Shown here piece after piece: positions 42,208-51,277 of a DNA stretch of 64,000 nucleotides (its first letter is position 1; every line of letters begins with the position of its first letter). The translations under genes were made by a program, and so were the position numbers. The stretch comes from JAKRSE01 sp943369295. Its GTDB lineage: Bacteria; Armatimonadota; Fimbriimonadia; Fimbriimonadales; Fimbriimonadaceae. The notes under the pieces are model-generated. The model was not told the DNA's origin. It was given only the letters and a program-made list of their open reading frames with translations, and made no database searches. The DNA lies in the NCBI GenBank assembly GCA_943369295.1, contig CALRMU020000003.1, positions 434,001 to 498,000 on the forward strand. Reading direction: 5' to 3'.

Positions 42208-42842
42208 ATCGTTTATGGGGTTCTTTTGCAGTCTTCTCGCTCTGCATGGTCGCCCTGGTGGGCGCGAGCTGCGGAACCAGTTCGGGAAAAAAAGACAACC
42301 CACCTGCGCAGTCAGTGACTCTTAATCCGGCCACACTGAAAAAGGCCCCCTACGAAAAAGGAGAGATCGTAATTCTTGGCACGCCAGTGCCAGTCTTGGT
42401 CGAAGCGAAAACGACAAGCAATGGATTCAACATCATCTCCAAAGTTGAAGGCAGCCCTTACGAGGAAGAAATGTATCTGGCTGACGATACTTCCTTGAGA
42501 TTTGCTGGAACTGATGTCGAGTCATTTACTCCAGCGATTCCACTCATTGCCCAACCCTTTGAAGTTCCCGGGGAATGGACATGGGCGGGAACGATGAAGT
42601 TTGCAGGAAAAGAGTTCAAAGCTTCGGCAGACCTGAAGAGCAGCAAAGAGACTCTAAATCTGCCCGGCGGACCGTACGATTCTTTCAGAATCGACGCAGA
42701 GCTCTCTATGCAGGATCCAGGCGGCTCAATCGGAAAGAGAAAGTTATCTTTCTGGCTGACCGAACAGGAAGGCATTATCAAAAGAGAGTTTGCCCAAAGT
42801 TCGACCCGCCTGCCGGTGGGATCAACCAACAGCGAATCATGA
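42204..42842 (+). CDS. Lipoprotein of the tandem cluster, member 4
   Basis: This 212-residue lipoprotein has lipobox VGASC (Cys23). The mature chain has the same order of strands as members 1-3, including a GEWTWAGTMKFAG strand and a closing SFWLTEQEGIIKREFA, which keeps the x-G-I-I-K core but not the full motif, so it is the most diverged. The stop overlaps the rodA ATG (ATGA), so the lipoproteins are made together with RodA. Function is unknown. Confidence 0.62.
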   Translation: MNRLWGSFAVFSLCMVALVGASCGTSSGKKDNPPAQSVTLNPATLKKAPYEKGEIVILGTPVPVLVEAKTTSNGFNIISKVEGSPYEEEMYLADDTSLRFAGTDVESFTPAIPLIAQPFEVPGEWTWAGTMKFAGKEFKASADLKSSKETLNLPGGPYDSFRIDAELSMQDPGGSIGKRKLSFWLTEQEGIIKREFAQSSTRLPVGSTNSES

Positions 42843-43948
42843 TCACTCAAGCGCGCCCTGCATACGGACCAGGAAAGAAGATTGACTGGCTGTTTGCTGG
42901 GTTGGCCCTTCTGCTGACCGTGGCTGGCCTGCTGAGCCTTTACAGCCTTGATGCCAGCCGAAACAGCTGGCGATTCTTCCCCAAGCAGGCTGTCTTTGCT
43001 GTGATCGGGGTTGGAATCTTAACCACCTTCACCCTTGTCCAGCCAGATTTCTGGAAGAAGAAATGGGGTCTTCTCTACTTCATCAATCTCGCTCTTTTGG
43101 CCTTTGTGCTCGTCATTGGCAAAGAACAGCTCGGAGCCCAAAGGTGGATTGATCTAGGGGTTATTGACCTTCAGCCAAGTGAGCTTAGCAAAATCTTCAT
43201 GGCGATCTGTCTTGCTGCCTTCTTTGCAGATCGAGAAGAGGAAGTTGGTCAGCTGAAGCTCTTCATCAAATCTTTCGGGCTCATTCTGCCTGTTCTTGTG
43301 CTGCTGATGCTGCAGCCGCACCTCGGCGCCACCATGAGCATCATCATGATCTGGCTGGCGATTGGGCTCGCGGCTGGAATCCCCTGGAAGTTTCCTCTGG
43401 TTTCTGCCCTGCTCATTGCGGCGACTCTCGTTGGAGCTTTCTTCAGCCCCAAGCTTCCGGAACAGCTTGAATACATGAGAGGGCGTGTCATCGCTAAAAT
43501 GGAGCCTGATCCCAAGGGCAACGCCTACCAGCAGATTCAAGCAGTGACAGCCATTGGCAGCGGCCAGATTATGGGGGCTGGCCTGAGCCGAGGCGAGCAG
43601 AAAACAAAAGGCTTCATTCCGCTTCAGCAGAACGACTTTATCTTTACCGTCGTTGGTGAAGAAGGCGGATTCTTAGGCTCAGTTCTGCTTCTTGGAGTCT
43701 TTGTCACATTTCTATTAAGAGGCTGGTGGACTGGAATCAAATCAAAGAGTCTCTACGGCCGCCTTTTGGTGACTGGGCTGGTAACAGTTCTCTCCTTCCA
43801 CCTGATAGTCAACGTAGGGATGAATATCGGAATATCCCCTGTTGTAGGTTTGTGGCTTCCCTTTATGAGCTACGGAGGAACCGCCCTTTGGATGTGCCTC
43901 TCTTCAGTTGGCCTCATCCTCAGCATCTATCGATTCGATACCGATTGA
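42839..43948 (+). CDS. rodA: SEDS-family peptidoglycan glycosyltransferase RodA
   Basis: This 369-residue ten-helix-type SEDS protein polymerises lipid II during cell elongation. ATG 42839 is chosen for its 4-bp overlap with the preceding gene; the longer frame upstream is a read-through of that gene. Motifs are LGAQRWIDLGVIDLQPSEL (with the GxxRW and QPSE signature), QPHLGATMSI with its conserved Asp position replaced by His-Leu (LLMLQPHLG), NDFIFTVVGEEGGFLGS, and the C-terminal GISPVVGLWLPFMSYGG. RodA is preferred over FtsW because of short termini and gene context, but no mreBCD or PBP2 is nearby. The gene end overlaps the convergent methyltransferase by 45 bp. Confidence 0.88.
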   Translation: MITQARPAYGPGKKIDWLFAGLALLLTVAGLLSLYSLDASRNSWRFFPKQAVFAVIGVGILTTFTLVQPDFWKKKWGLLYFINLALLAFVLVIGKEQLGAQRWIDLGVIDLQPSELSKIFMAICLAAFFADREEEVGQLKLFIKSFGLILPVLVLLMLQPHLGATMSIIMIWLAIGLAAGIPWKFPLVSALLIAATLVGAFFSPKLPEQLEYMRGRVIAKMEPDPKGNAYQQIQAVTAIGSGQIMGAGLSRGEQKTKGFIPLQQNDFIFTVVGEEGGFLGSVLLLGVFVTFLLRGWWTGIKSKSLYGRLLVTGLVTVLSFHLIVNVGMNIGISPVVGLWLPFMSYGGTALWMCLSSVGLILSIYRFDTD

Positions 43949-44911
43949 TTCAGAGCTTCCCCCTTTTGGACCAAGGGACCGAGCCTTAAGCCATTCGAGG
44001 TTGAGTTCGAACTCTTCCCCGCCTTGCCTTTGCAGAAGGCAGGAAAATCCTCCGGCTCCTGGCCCCTTGTGAGGCCAGACGCGAATGCAGGGAAAATCGG
44101 CCAAGTGACTCTGCATGTCCGTCATGTGGGGCAGATCGACCGGGACAAACTCTGGCATCTTCTTTCTCAGCCAACGAATCACATCTTCGTTTTCTTCGGG
44201 GCTGTAGGTGCAGGTCATGTAAGCGATATAGCCGCCTGGCTTGACCGTTCTGGCGGAGTGCCCCAGAATCCGTTTCTGTCGGTTTGAATTCTGATTGACT
44301 GTGGCGGGATGAAAGCCGCCTCCTGCCTCTTTGCCCTTCGCTGCCATCGATTGTCCGCTGCAGGGAGCATCGACCACGACAAGATCGAACTGACCCTCAA
44401 GGGGATCTGATAAGCCTTGAGGGTCACACGAAGTCATGATGCAGGGCTGAATTCCACACCTGATAAGGTTGAAGTTCAGCATCCCTAACCGCTTTCTCAA
44501 AGCATCGTTGGCGACAAGGAGATCGGGCTGAAAAAGCCTCCAAGAGAAGATCCCTTTGCCGCCTGGCGCCGAGCAGACATCCAAAATCGACTTTGGTTTC
44601 TGGCCCCCGCTCAGGGTAATCGCTTGTAGGACAGAGGCTTCGGCGACGGATGAAGGATCCAAGACATAGAGGTCACCCTTCTCTTGAAGCTCTGACTGTC
44701 CGGGCCTTTGTCCCGGAGCAGAGAAATCAATGAAGTCCGGCACCCAGCTTGGCTTGGCGGCGAGTTCGAAGGGGTTGGGGTTTGGTCTTTCTTTGGTCCA
44801 CAAGAGAGAGGGGGCGTACTCCCTCTCTCCGTAAAGACCCTCCAAAAAGGCATCCGCTTCTGTGCCAAGCAGCTTGTTTGCGAGCTTTATGGCTAATCGA
44901 GGCGGCTCCAT
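43904..44911 (-). CDS. NSUN/RsmB-type RNA 5-methylcytosine methyltransferase
   Basis: This 335-residue SAM-dependent methyltransferase of the NOL1/NOP2/Sun type has SAM motif I LDVCSAPGGKG, motif IV VVDAPCSGQS (Pro-Cys for release) and motif VI MTCTYSPEENED with the nucleophilic Thr-Cys. An N-terminal helical RNA-binding region (~1-90) precedes it. The target is likely rRNA or tRNA; RsmF- or RsmB-type cannot be separated. ATG 44911 is used since a longer frame would run into the upstream gene, 19 bp away. The C-terminus is Ser/Glu-rich and overlaps rodA on the other strand. Confidence 0.88.
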   Translation of the reverse strand: MEPPRLAIKLANKLLGTEADAFLEGLYGEREYAPSLLWTKERPNPNPFELAAKPSWVPDFIDFSAPGQRPGQSELQEKGDLYVLDPSSVAEASVLQAITLSGGQKPKSILDVCSAPGGKGIFSWRLFQPDLLVANDALRKRLGMLNFNLIRCGIQPCIMTSCDPQGLSDPLEGQFDLVVVDAPCSGQSMAAKGKEAGGGFHPATVNQNSNRQKRILGHSARTVKPGGYIAYMTCTYSPEENEDVIRWLRKKMPEFVPVDLPHMTDMQSHLADFPCIRVWPHKGPGAGGFSCLLQRQGGEEFELNLEWLKARSLGPKGGSSESIGIESIDAEDEAN

Positions 44912-44930
44912 GAGAAAACAGATTGTGACT

Positions 44931-46868
44931 TCAAGGCTGCCCAAGGCTCTTCTGGGCTCTGGGTCCGATATCTTTCCAAGGGATCTGTACTGCACGAGCG
45001 GATCGAAGCTGAAGAGCCTCCTCAAGCGATCCAGGTTTATCTCGGATGATGTTTCCATCATAGGTCTGCCAGTCAGACTGCTTCAGGCCATCGAGATAGC
45101 GGATGGCTGCCGGAGCCAAAACCACGTTGTCGACAAAGGTGCAGCCTTCGGGCCAAGCAAAATCTGCCTTGGATTCGATCCCAGCCGCTAAAGCCGGATA
45201 GCGTCTGCGCCACAAATCACTCGTCACAGGAAGATTCTTGAGATCATCGCCGTATCTCCACCCCTCTTCAAAGTGCTTCTTGGCCCAGCCTTTCGCTCTC
45301 GCATCGAAGCTGACAGCAGGGTCCGACCCGAGAAAAATGTTTCCCACGATCTTATTGTCTCTGCCTCCTCCGATCATAAGTCCGATGGTGGGAGATTCAA
45401 TGATGTTTCCGATCACATCGATTCCTGCATGGCAGTCATCGAGATAGATGCAGATGACAGCGTGATAGGTGCCCTCAGTTTTTGTTGAGAGATTGAGCTC
45501 CCTGAATCTGTTGAACCGGATGACCGTGCCTCTCATAGTCGGATTTCGACCCGTGTAGATGGCCCCAGCATCGCTCGTTTCCGTGCAGACCCGACGAATA
45601 TCGTTCTGTTCGATGATGAAGTCGTTGCCTTTGAAAAGGATTGCCGTATGAGGAAGATCGGTGATGAGGCATCGACTCACTCGGCTGCCAACGCCTTCCA
45701 TGAGTACTGCAGGCCGGTAAGTCTTCACCCATCTGGATACTCTTTGAATCGTGCTGTCTTCGAGTGCATGTCCGCTTGAGGTCAGGGTCGTCCGATCGCC
45801 GCCGCTGAGTCTCACCCCCTCTTCTCCAGCATCCTGAATGGTCACACGACTGGCATGGACTTCGAACCCATCCCTCACGATCATCCCGGCTCCGCCTGGC
45901 GAGACAACCTTGACATCCTTCACCAGACAAGATCGGCAGTCCTTGAAATCGATAGCCGCACCTCTGCCACCTACTAGAGAGACCCCATTCAAAATGATCT
46001 TCTCCCTCCCCTCTGCTTTAATAAGTGGTCCACCAACTTCCGAAGCGATTACTTTGGAGACCCCCGTTGGCAGCCAGGCCAGAATTCTGTTTCCCTTTGC
46101 GTCTATCCAGTACTCACCAGGTTGATCCAGCTCTTCAAGCGCATTGATGTAGATGAACCTTCTTCCCTTTGCCAAGCCGTAGCTCTTTAGCGGGCCTTCT
46201 CCGCTGTTTTTCAATCGGATCTGCTTTGTTGTACGGTTGTAGGAGGCGATAGGGCAGCGATGTTCGGCCCAATCAAACTGCCAATAGCCATGAGTCCAGA
46301 CTCCTTCCGTCGTCGCCCAACTATCGGGTCTGGCGGAAGGGTCGACGAAGGCCGTTCCACCTTCAACATATCCCGTCATTAACCACTTGCCTGCCGGTCC
46401 ATCTGCATTCGGCCATTGAGCCGGCTGCATAGGACGAATACCAAGAAGATCTGAAGCAGACGCAGACCTCCAAGGAAGCAGCTCTGTATGGGCAAGTCTT
46501 TCATTCAACCCAAAGCCCCGTTCTTGAAAGTCAGCAACTCTGAAGCCCGGGGGCAGATCAAGCTCGACAATTTTCCCCCTGCCCTCGGGCGAAAGCCTGG
46601 CGATAACTTGGGGGTCTTCAAGGCGGGCTTTTGCCTTTAGAATTGGGCCTCCTAGCAGCACCCCTCCCCGAAGTTCCACGTTATCGCCCTTGATGCTAAG
46701 GGGCTCTTTCAGGGTGATTGGCTGACCTCCATTCAGCTTCGTCAGATCAATCACGAGCCTTTGGCCGGCTGGTCGGCTTGCCAGAAGTCGGTCAACTTCT
46801 GCCTGCAGGCTGAACCCCTGACTCAACGAGGAGGCGACAAGCACGGCAAGACAGCTGACCATGCTCAT
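44931..46868 (-). CDS. Secreted right-handed parallel beta-helix protein
   Basis: This 645-residue protein has an N-terminal signal (SCLAVLVASSLSQGFS). From ~290 to 560 there are regular short strand repeats of a right-handed beta-helix: KIILNGVSLVGGRGAAI, ASRVTIQDAGEEGVRLSG, SRVSRCLITDLPHTAI, DFIIEQNDIRRVC, KIVGNIFLGSD. Such proteins are often polysaccharide lyases or hydrolases of the exterior. No catalytic triad could be assigned. The gene just downstream (methyltransferase) is 19 bp away and may be co-transcribed although unrelated. A GGATGAG ribosome-site-like stretch precedes the start. Confidence 0.82.
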   Translation of the reverse strand: MSMVSCLAVLVASSLSQGFSLQAEVDRLLASRPAGQRLVIDLTKLNGGQPITLKEPLSIKGDNVELRGGVLLGGPILKAKARLEDPQVIARLSPEGRGKIVELDLPPGFRVADFQERGFGLNERLAHTELLPWRSASASDLLGIRPMQPAQWPNADGPAGKWLMTGYVEGGTAFVDPSARPDSWATTEGVWTHGYWQFDWAEHRCPIASYNRTTKQIRLKNSGEGPLKSYGLAKGRRFIYINALEELDQPGEYWIDAKGNRILAWLPTGVSKVIASEVGGPLIKAEGREKIILNGVSLVGGRGAAIDFKDCRSCLVKDVKVVSPGGAGMIVRDGFEVHASRVTIQDAGEEGVRLSGGDRTTLTSSGHALEDSTIQRVSRWVKTYRPAVLMEGVGSRVSRCLITDLPHTAILFKGNDFIIEQNDIRRVCTETSDAGAIYTGRNPTMRGTVIRFNRFRELNLSTKTEGTYHAVICIYLDDCHAGIDVIGNIIESPTIGLMIGGGRDNKIVGNIFLGSDPAVSFDARAKGWAKKHFEEGWRYGDDLKNLPVTSDLWRRRYPALAAGIESKADFAWPEGCTFVDNVVLAPAAIRYLDGLKQSDWQTYDGNIIRDKPGSLEEALQLRSARAVQIPWKDIGPRAQKSLGQP

Positions 46869-47085
46869 CCTTGTACCCTTTCATTAGGGGCAAAAGGACC
46901 ACAAGATTTAAGGTCGCTAACGCCTAATGATCCTATGTTGAGGCTGACTGTTAAGCAGGAATACTAAGTCAAGTTTAAGCTTCCGGGACCCATTAGGAAG
47001 GCGCAAGGGGCCAGGGGTATTCTGACCTCGCAATTCCTTCCCACCGCGCCGACGATGTCACGGTTCTGTTGAAGGAGCAAGAAGC

Positions 47086-47105
47086 CAGCCGGGGCACACC
47101 GGCTG
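47086..47105 (+). promoter_or_regulatory. Leader hairpin before ppdK
   Basis: CAGCCGG (47086-47092) pairs with CCGGCTG (47099-47105) with a 6-nt loop, ending 13 nt before the ppdK ATG. It lacks a U-run, so it is not a terminator. It may affect mRNA stability or start-site access. The 250-bp spacer 46869-47118 otherwise shows only short promoter-like stretches without good -35/-10 pairs. Confidence 0.4.
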
Positions 47106-47118
47106 CCTGCGGTGCTTT

Positions 47119-49773
47119 ATGAAGAGAGTTTATCTGTTCCGCGATGGCAACGCCACGATGCGCGATCTGCTCGGCGGCAAAGGTGCAAACCTTTGCGAGA
47201 TGACGAATATTGGACTTCCAGTCCCCCCTGGATTCACCATCACTACCGAGGTCTGCACCGAGTATTACGAATCGGGCAAGCAGCTTCCAGCTGGTCTGCT
47301 GGATGAAATGAAGGCAGCCTTGGCCGATGTTGAAAAGCAGCTCGGCAAGACCCTTGGCGACAAGAACAATCCACTGCTGCTTTCAGTCCGATCCGGCGCT
47401 AAGTTCTCCATGCCCGGCATGATGGACACCGTTCTAAACCTTGGTTTGAACGATGAAGTAGCTGAGGCCCTTATCGCCAGCGGCGCAGATGCCAGATTCG
47501 TCTACGACAGCTATCGACGCTTGATCATGATGCTTTCTGACGTTGCTTTCAGCGACGGCAACCATGCCATCAGCAAGCACGGCTTCGAGCATATGTTCCG
47601 TGACCTGAAGGAGAAGCTGGGAGTCAGCGATGACCTTGAAGTTTCTGCCGAGAGCCTGAAGGAACTCTGCGATACCTACAAGGCCCACCTTAAGAGCGTC
47701 GCTGGAATCGATTTCCCACAGGACCCCATCGTCCAGCTCGAAGCTTCAGTCGAAGCCGTTTTCCGATCTTGGAACAACGAGCGAGCCATCATTTATCGAC
47801 GCCGAGAAAAGATTGACGATGCCATCGGCACCGCCGTCAACATTCAGGCCATGGTCTTTGGCAACATGGGTGACGACTGTGGAACTGGTGTTGCCTTCAC
47901 CCGCAACCCAAGCACCGGCGAAAACCATGTCTTCGGCGAATACCTGATGAATGCTCAGGGCGAAGACGTTGTTGCTGGTGTTCGAACTCCCTTGACCACC
48001 GACAAGCTGGCCGAGCAGAACCCCACCGTTTACAAGCAGTTTGTTGAAACTTGTGAGCTGCTTGAGAAGCACTACAAGGACATGCAGGATATTGAATTCA
48101 CCATCGAAAAGGGTGTCTTCTTTATTCTTCAGTGCCGATCAGGCAAGCGAACCGGCCCCGCCGCTATCAAGATCGCCGTCGACCACGTCAAGGAAGGTCT
48201 GATCACCAAGCAGGAAGCCATCGCCCGCGTTGCTCCTGACCTGCTTAACCAGTGCCTTCTCCCCGTCATTCCTCAGGGAGCCAAGTACAACGTCATCGCT
48301 CGCGGACTTCCCGCTGGCCCTGGCGCTGCAACTGGAATCGCTGTCTTTGACGCTAAGAAGGCAGTCGAACTCGGCAAGGGCGGTCTCAACCAGAACGTCA
48401 TTTTGGTCCGAGCCGATACCAGCCCCGACGACCTTGGCGGCATGCTTGCTGCCCAGGGCGTTCTCACCGAGCGAGGCGGCATGACTTCTCACGCTGCTCT
48501 CGTCGCTCGTGGATTCGGCATCCCCACCGTTGCTGGCTGTTCTGAAATCAAGGTCGGTCCTGATTCATTCGTCTCCAACGGCAAGGTCATTAAGGAAGGC
48601 GATTGGATCTCACTTAACGGAACCCTGGGCGAAGTCATCGAAGGCAAAGTTCCTGTCGAGGCTGCCAAGCTGACCGGTGAGTTCGGTGAGTTCCTTGGCT
48701 GGGCCGACGAATTCCGAACTCTCGGAGTCCGCACCAACGCCGATACTCCTGCCGACACTCTCAAGGCCATCAGCCTTGGAGCTGAAGGAATTGGACTGAC
48801 CAGAACCGAGCACATGTTCTTCGAAGGCGAGCGACGCCCCGTCGTCGTGGACATGATTCTGGATATCGACAACCCTGCCGCTCGTGTGGCCGGACTTGGA
48901 AAGCTGCTTGAATTCCAGAGAGAAGACTTCCGAGGCATCTTTGAAGCTCTCGAAGGGCGACCAGCCACAATCAGACTGATCGATCCTCCTCTGCACGAGT
49001 TCCTTCCTTCACTTGAAGAGCAGATCGAAAAGGTCGCCACTCTCAAGGCCAAGGGTCAGGATGCTGGAGCAGAAGAAGAGATGCTCTCCAAGATCAAGGA
49101 CATGCACGAGATCAACCCCATGATGGGAATGCGCGGCTGCCGCCTGAGCATTGTCTATCCTGAGATTGTCGAAATGCAGACCCGAGCCATCCTGGAAGGC
49201 GCCGCTCTGGTGATCAAGGCTGGCGGAAAGGCTGTCCCGGAAATCATGATTCCGCTCGTTGGCCACGTTAACGAGCTTAAGGTCGTGAAGGCAAGCCTCG
49301 AAGCCACCGCCAAGAAGGTTGTCGAAGAACAGGGAGTTGAAATTCCCTACAGCTTCGGCACCATGATCGAAGTGCCCCGAGGCGCTCTGACTGCTGACGA
49401 GATCGCAGTTGAAGCTGAGTTCTTCAGCTTCGGCACGAACGACTTGACCCAGATGACCTTCGGCTTCAGCCGAGACGACTCGGACAAGTTCCTCAAGCCC
49501 TACGTTGCTCAAAAGATCCTTCCTGGTGATCCTTTCGAGTCAATTGACCAGAGCGGCGTCGGTCTGCTGATGCAGATCGCCATCGACAAGGCTAAGAGCG
49601 TTCGACCTGGCATTAAGCTGGGCATCTGCGGCGAGCACGGCGGCGACCCCGATTCCGTGAAGTTCTGCCACAAGATCGGCCTGAACTACGTCAGCTGCTC
49701 ACCCTTCCGAGTGCCGATCGCTCGACTTGCCGCTGCTCAGGCAGCCTTGGGCAAGGGCGTCAGCGACAAGTAA
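47119..49773 (+). CDS. ppdK: Pyruvate, phosphate dikinase
   Basis: This 884-residue three-domain enzyme interconverts pyruvate, ATP and Pi with PEP, AMP and PPi. The N-terminal ATP-grasp has GGKGANLCEMT and SVRSGAKFSMPGMMDT. The swivelling domain has phospho-His458 in ERGGMTSHAALVARGFG. The C-terminal PEP barrel has GLTRTEHMFF, the GMRGCRLSIVYPEI segment and catalytic Cys837 in LGICGEHGGDP. Length matches the family and codon bias is strong, suggesting high expression. No PEP synthase regulator or pyruvate kinase is adjacent. A terminator follows at 49799. Confidence 0.97.
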   Translation: MKRVYLFRDGNATMRDLLGGKGANLCEMTNIGLPVPPGFTITTEVCTEYYESGKQLPAGLLDEMKAALADVEKQLGKTLGDKNNPLLLSVRSGAKFSMPGMMDTVLNLGLNDEVAEALIASGADARFVYDSYRRLIMMLSDVAFSDGNHAISKHGFEHMFRDLKEKLGVSDDLEVSAESLKELCDTYKAHLKSVAGIDFPQDPIVQLEASVEAVFRSWNNERAIIYRRREKIDDAIGTAVNIQAMVFGNMGDDCGTGVAFTRNPSTGENHVFGEYLMNAQGEDVVAGVRTPLTTDKLAEQNPTVYKQFVETCELLEKHYKDMQDIEFTIEKGVFFILQCRSGKRTGPAAIKIAVDHVKEGLITKQEAIARVAPDLLNQCLLPVIPQGAKYNVIARGLPAGPGAATGIAVFDAKKAVELGKGGLNQNVILVRADTSPDDLGGMLAAQGVLTERGGMTSHAALVARGFGIPTVAGCSEIKVGPDSFVSNGKVIKEGDWISLNGTLGEVIEGKVPVEAAKLTGEFGEFLGWADEFRTLGVRTNADTPADTLKAISLGAEGIGLTRTEHMFFEGERRPVVVDMILDIDNPAARVAGLGKLLEFQREDFRGIFEALEGRPATIRLIDPPLHEFLPSLEEQIEKVATLKAKGQDAGAEEEMLSKIKDMHEINPMMGMRGCRLSIVYPEIVEMQTRAILEGAALVIKAGGKAVPEIMIPLVGHVNELKVVKASLEATAKKVVEEQGVEIPYSFGTMIEVPRGALTADEIAVEAEFFSFGTNDLTQMTFGFSRDDSDKFLKPYVAQKILPGDPFESIDQSGVGLLMQIAIDKAKSVRPGIKLGICGEHGGDPDSVKFCHKIGLNYVSCSPFRVPIARLAAAQAALGKGVSDK

Positions 49774-49798
49774 GAAACTCTCGTCATTGAGAGATGTG

Positions 49799-49836
49799 CG
49801 GCGGTCATCCAGCTTGGATGATCGCCGTTTACTTTT
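49799..49836 (+). terminator. Intrinsic terminator after ppdK
   Basis: A 13-bp stem CGGCGGTCATCCA / TGGATGATCGCCG (one G-T pair) with a GCT loop is followed by TTTACTTTT. It lies 25 bp after the ppdK stop. Confidence 0.9.
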
Positions 49837-49882
49837 GGACTGATGTCACCAGCCAGATCGGTAGAATCTTGGTCAGGAAGTC

Positions 49883-50542
49883 ATGTGTGCCAGATACACC
49901 TTTTTCAAAGGGAAAGTCATTAAGGATGACTTTGGTGATCTTCCCCTCCCCGATCTCACTCCCAGTTGGAACATCGCCCCTATGGACTTCGCTCCAGTTC
50001 TTTTGAAGCCCAAGGATCAATGGCATGTTCTACCCATGAGGTGGGGACTGGTTCCAGGCTGGGCAGATGAATCTATCGCCACAAAAACCATAAACGCCCG
50101 CTGCGAGACTGTTCAGGAGAAGCCGGCTTTCCGAGGAGCCTTTAAGTACCGAAGGTGTATTGTGCCGGCCAACGGCTACTACGAATGGATGGGAGAAGGC
50201 AGAACAAAGCAGGCCTGCTACATCCATCCTTCAGACGGCGAGCTTTTTCATTTTGCTGGTCTTTACGAAGAAGGTGGTGACTACGACACTTACACAATCA
50301 TCACTTGTGACCCCAATGATCAGCTCATTCAGCTCCACGACAGAATGCCAGTGATTCTGACTCGAGAGGAGGCCGAGGCTTGGGTGAGTTCATATGAACC
50401 CTCGGTTCTTCAAAGTCTTCTGAAGCCCTGCAGTTCAGAACTGACCGACTTTTATCCAGTTGATAACAAAGTCGGTCGAGTCAGCGAAGAAGGTCCACAG
50501 CTGATCGCCAGGGTTATCCCCCAGCGATCACTGTTTGACTGA
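49883..50542 (+). CDS. yedK: SRAP/HMCES-family abasic-site protein (YedK-like)
   Basis: This 219-residue protein covalently caps abasic sites in single-stranded DNA. The thiazolidine-forming Cys2 directly follows the start Met (MCARYTFF), which fixes the start. Asn71 in TINARCETV, Glu101 in PANGYYEW and His152 in LHDRMPVIL are the other active-site residues, all present. WGLVPGWA is the family signature. AGGAAG precedes the ATG at a proper distance and a TAGAAT box lies at 49862-49867. Length is normal. Confidence 0.94.
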   Translation: MCARYTFFKGKVIKDDFGDLPLPDLTPSWNIAPMDFAPVLLKPKDQWHVLPMRWGLVPGWADESIATKTINARCETVQEKPAFRGAFKYRRCIVPANGYYEWMGEGRTKQACYIHPSDGELFHFAGLYEEGGDYDTYTIITCDPNDQLIQLHDRMPVILTREEAEAWVSSYEPSVLQSLLKPCSSELTDFYPVDNKVGRVSEEGPQLIARVIPQRSLFD

Positions 50543-50566
50543 ACGACATTCTTTCTCACGTAAGAA

Positions 50567-51151
50567 TCAAGGCTGGACAAGAGGGCAGCCTGGTAGACAG
50601 AGTCCCTGCCCAGCAACATTTCCACGACCAAGGCCGTTTCCGCGCCCGCGGCCCCAGCCCTGCCCTGCTCCCGAAGATGATCTTTCAAGTGCCGGAAGGT
50701 GTCGGTTGATTGAAATAAATTTCAGGCTGGCAAACACCTGCTTCACATCATCCGGCATTCCAATCGAGAGCCGATCATAGAGGGGGCCCTGCTCCTTTTC
50801 AAACTTGATGGCTCTGGTAAACCCAGCTGCCATTGTTTCTGGAACTCCAATTCGATTCAAATAGACTGACTGCAGCTCCTTCGGCCTCTTTACAAAAGGA
50901 TTAGGTTGGGGCTTTATGCCATATTTGCTCATCAAATCGGTGACCAGAGTAATGTGAACACCTTCTGCCTGGACGAGGTTGGTGAATGGTCGCTGCGCAT
51001 TCCATCTCTGGATTCCCCCCTTGTAGAAGGCTTCCGAGTAACTCTCGTCCTGCAGTGCTTCAGCCAGATTGGCCGCCAAAGAAGGGGAAGCCAAAGAACC
51101 CGATTGATTAAGGGTCATGGCTGCCAAAACGCCGATTGTTGTGAGAATCAT
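50567..51151 (-). CDS. DUF2202-like ferritin-fold protein with Gly/Arg-rich tail
   Basis: This 194-residue protein has an N-terminal hydrophobic signal-like stretch (LTTIGVLAAMTLNQSGSLA). Then comes a four-helix ferritin-like domain of DUF2202 type: ANLAEALQDESYSEAFY, RPFTNLVQAEGVHITLVTDL with E-x-x-H, and KELQSVYLNRIGVPETM. The E/H pairs suggest a metal site, though the second Glu-x-x-His is not obvious. The last ~45 residues are Gly/Arg-rich (GWGRGRGNGLGRG), which is unusual here and would be flexible and basic. No neighbour explains its function; it is probably periplasmic. Confidence 0.72.
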   Translation of the reverse strand: MILTTIGVLAAMTLNQSGSLASPSLAANLAEALQDESYSEAFYKGGIQRWNAQRPFTNLVQAEGVHITLVTDLMSKYGIKPQPNPFVKRPKELQSVYLNRIGVPETMAAGFTRAIKFEKEQGPLYDRLSIGMPDDVKQVFASLKFISINRHLPALERSSSGAGQGWGRGRGNGLGRGNVAGQGLCLPGCPLVQP

Positions 51152-51277
51152 TTTCGTCTCCAGAGCAGAAGCTCTATAACAAATGATACATCGGATAACT
51201 GTGAAAGTTCAGGAATCCTCACAGATTCCCAAACCTCACAATTTCCTCACATTTCCAGCCTTGTTGGGCTCTGGAGC

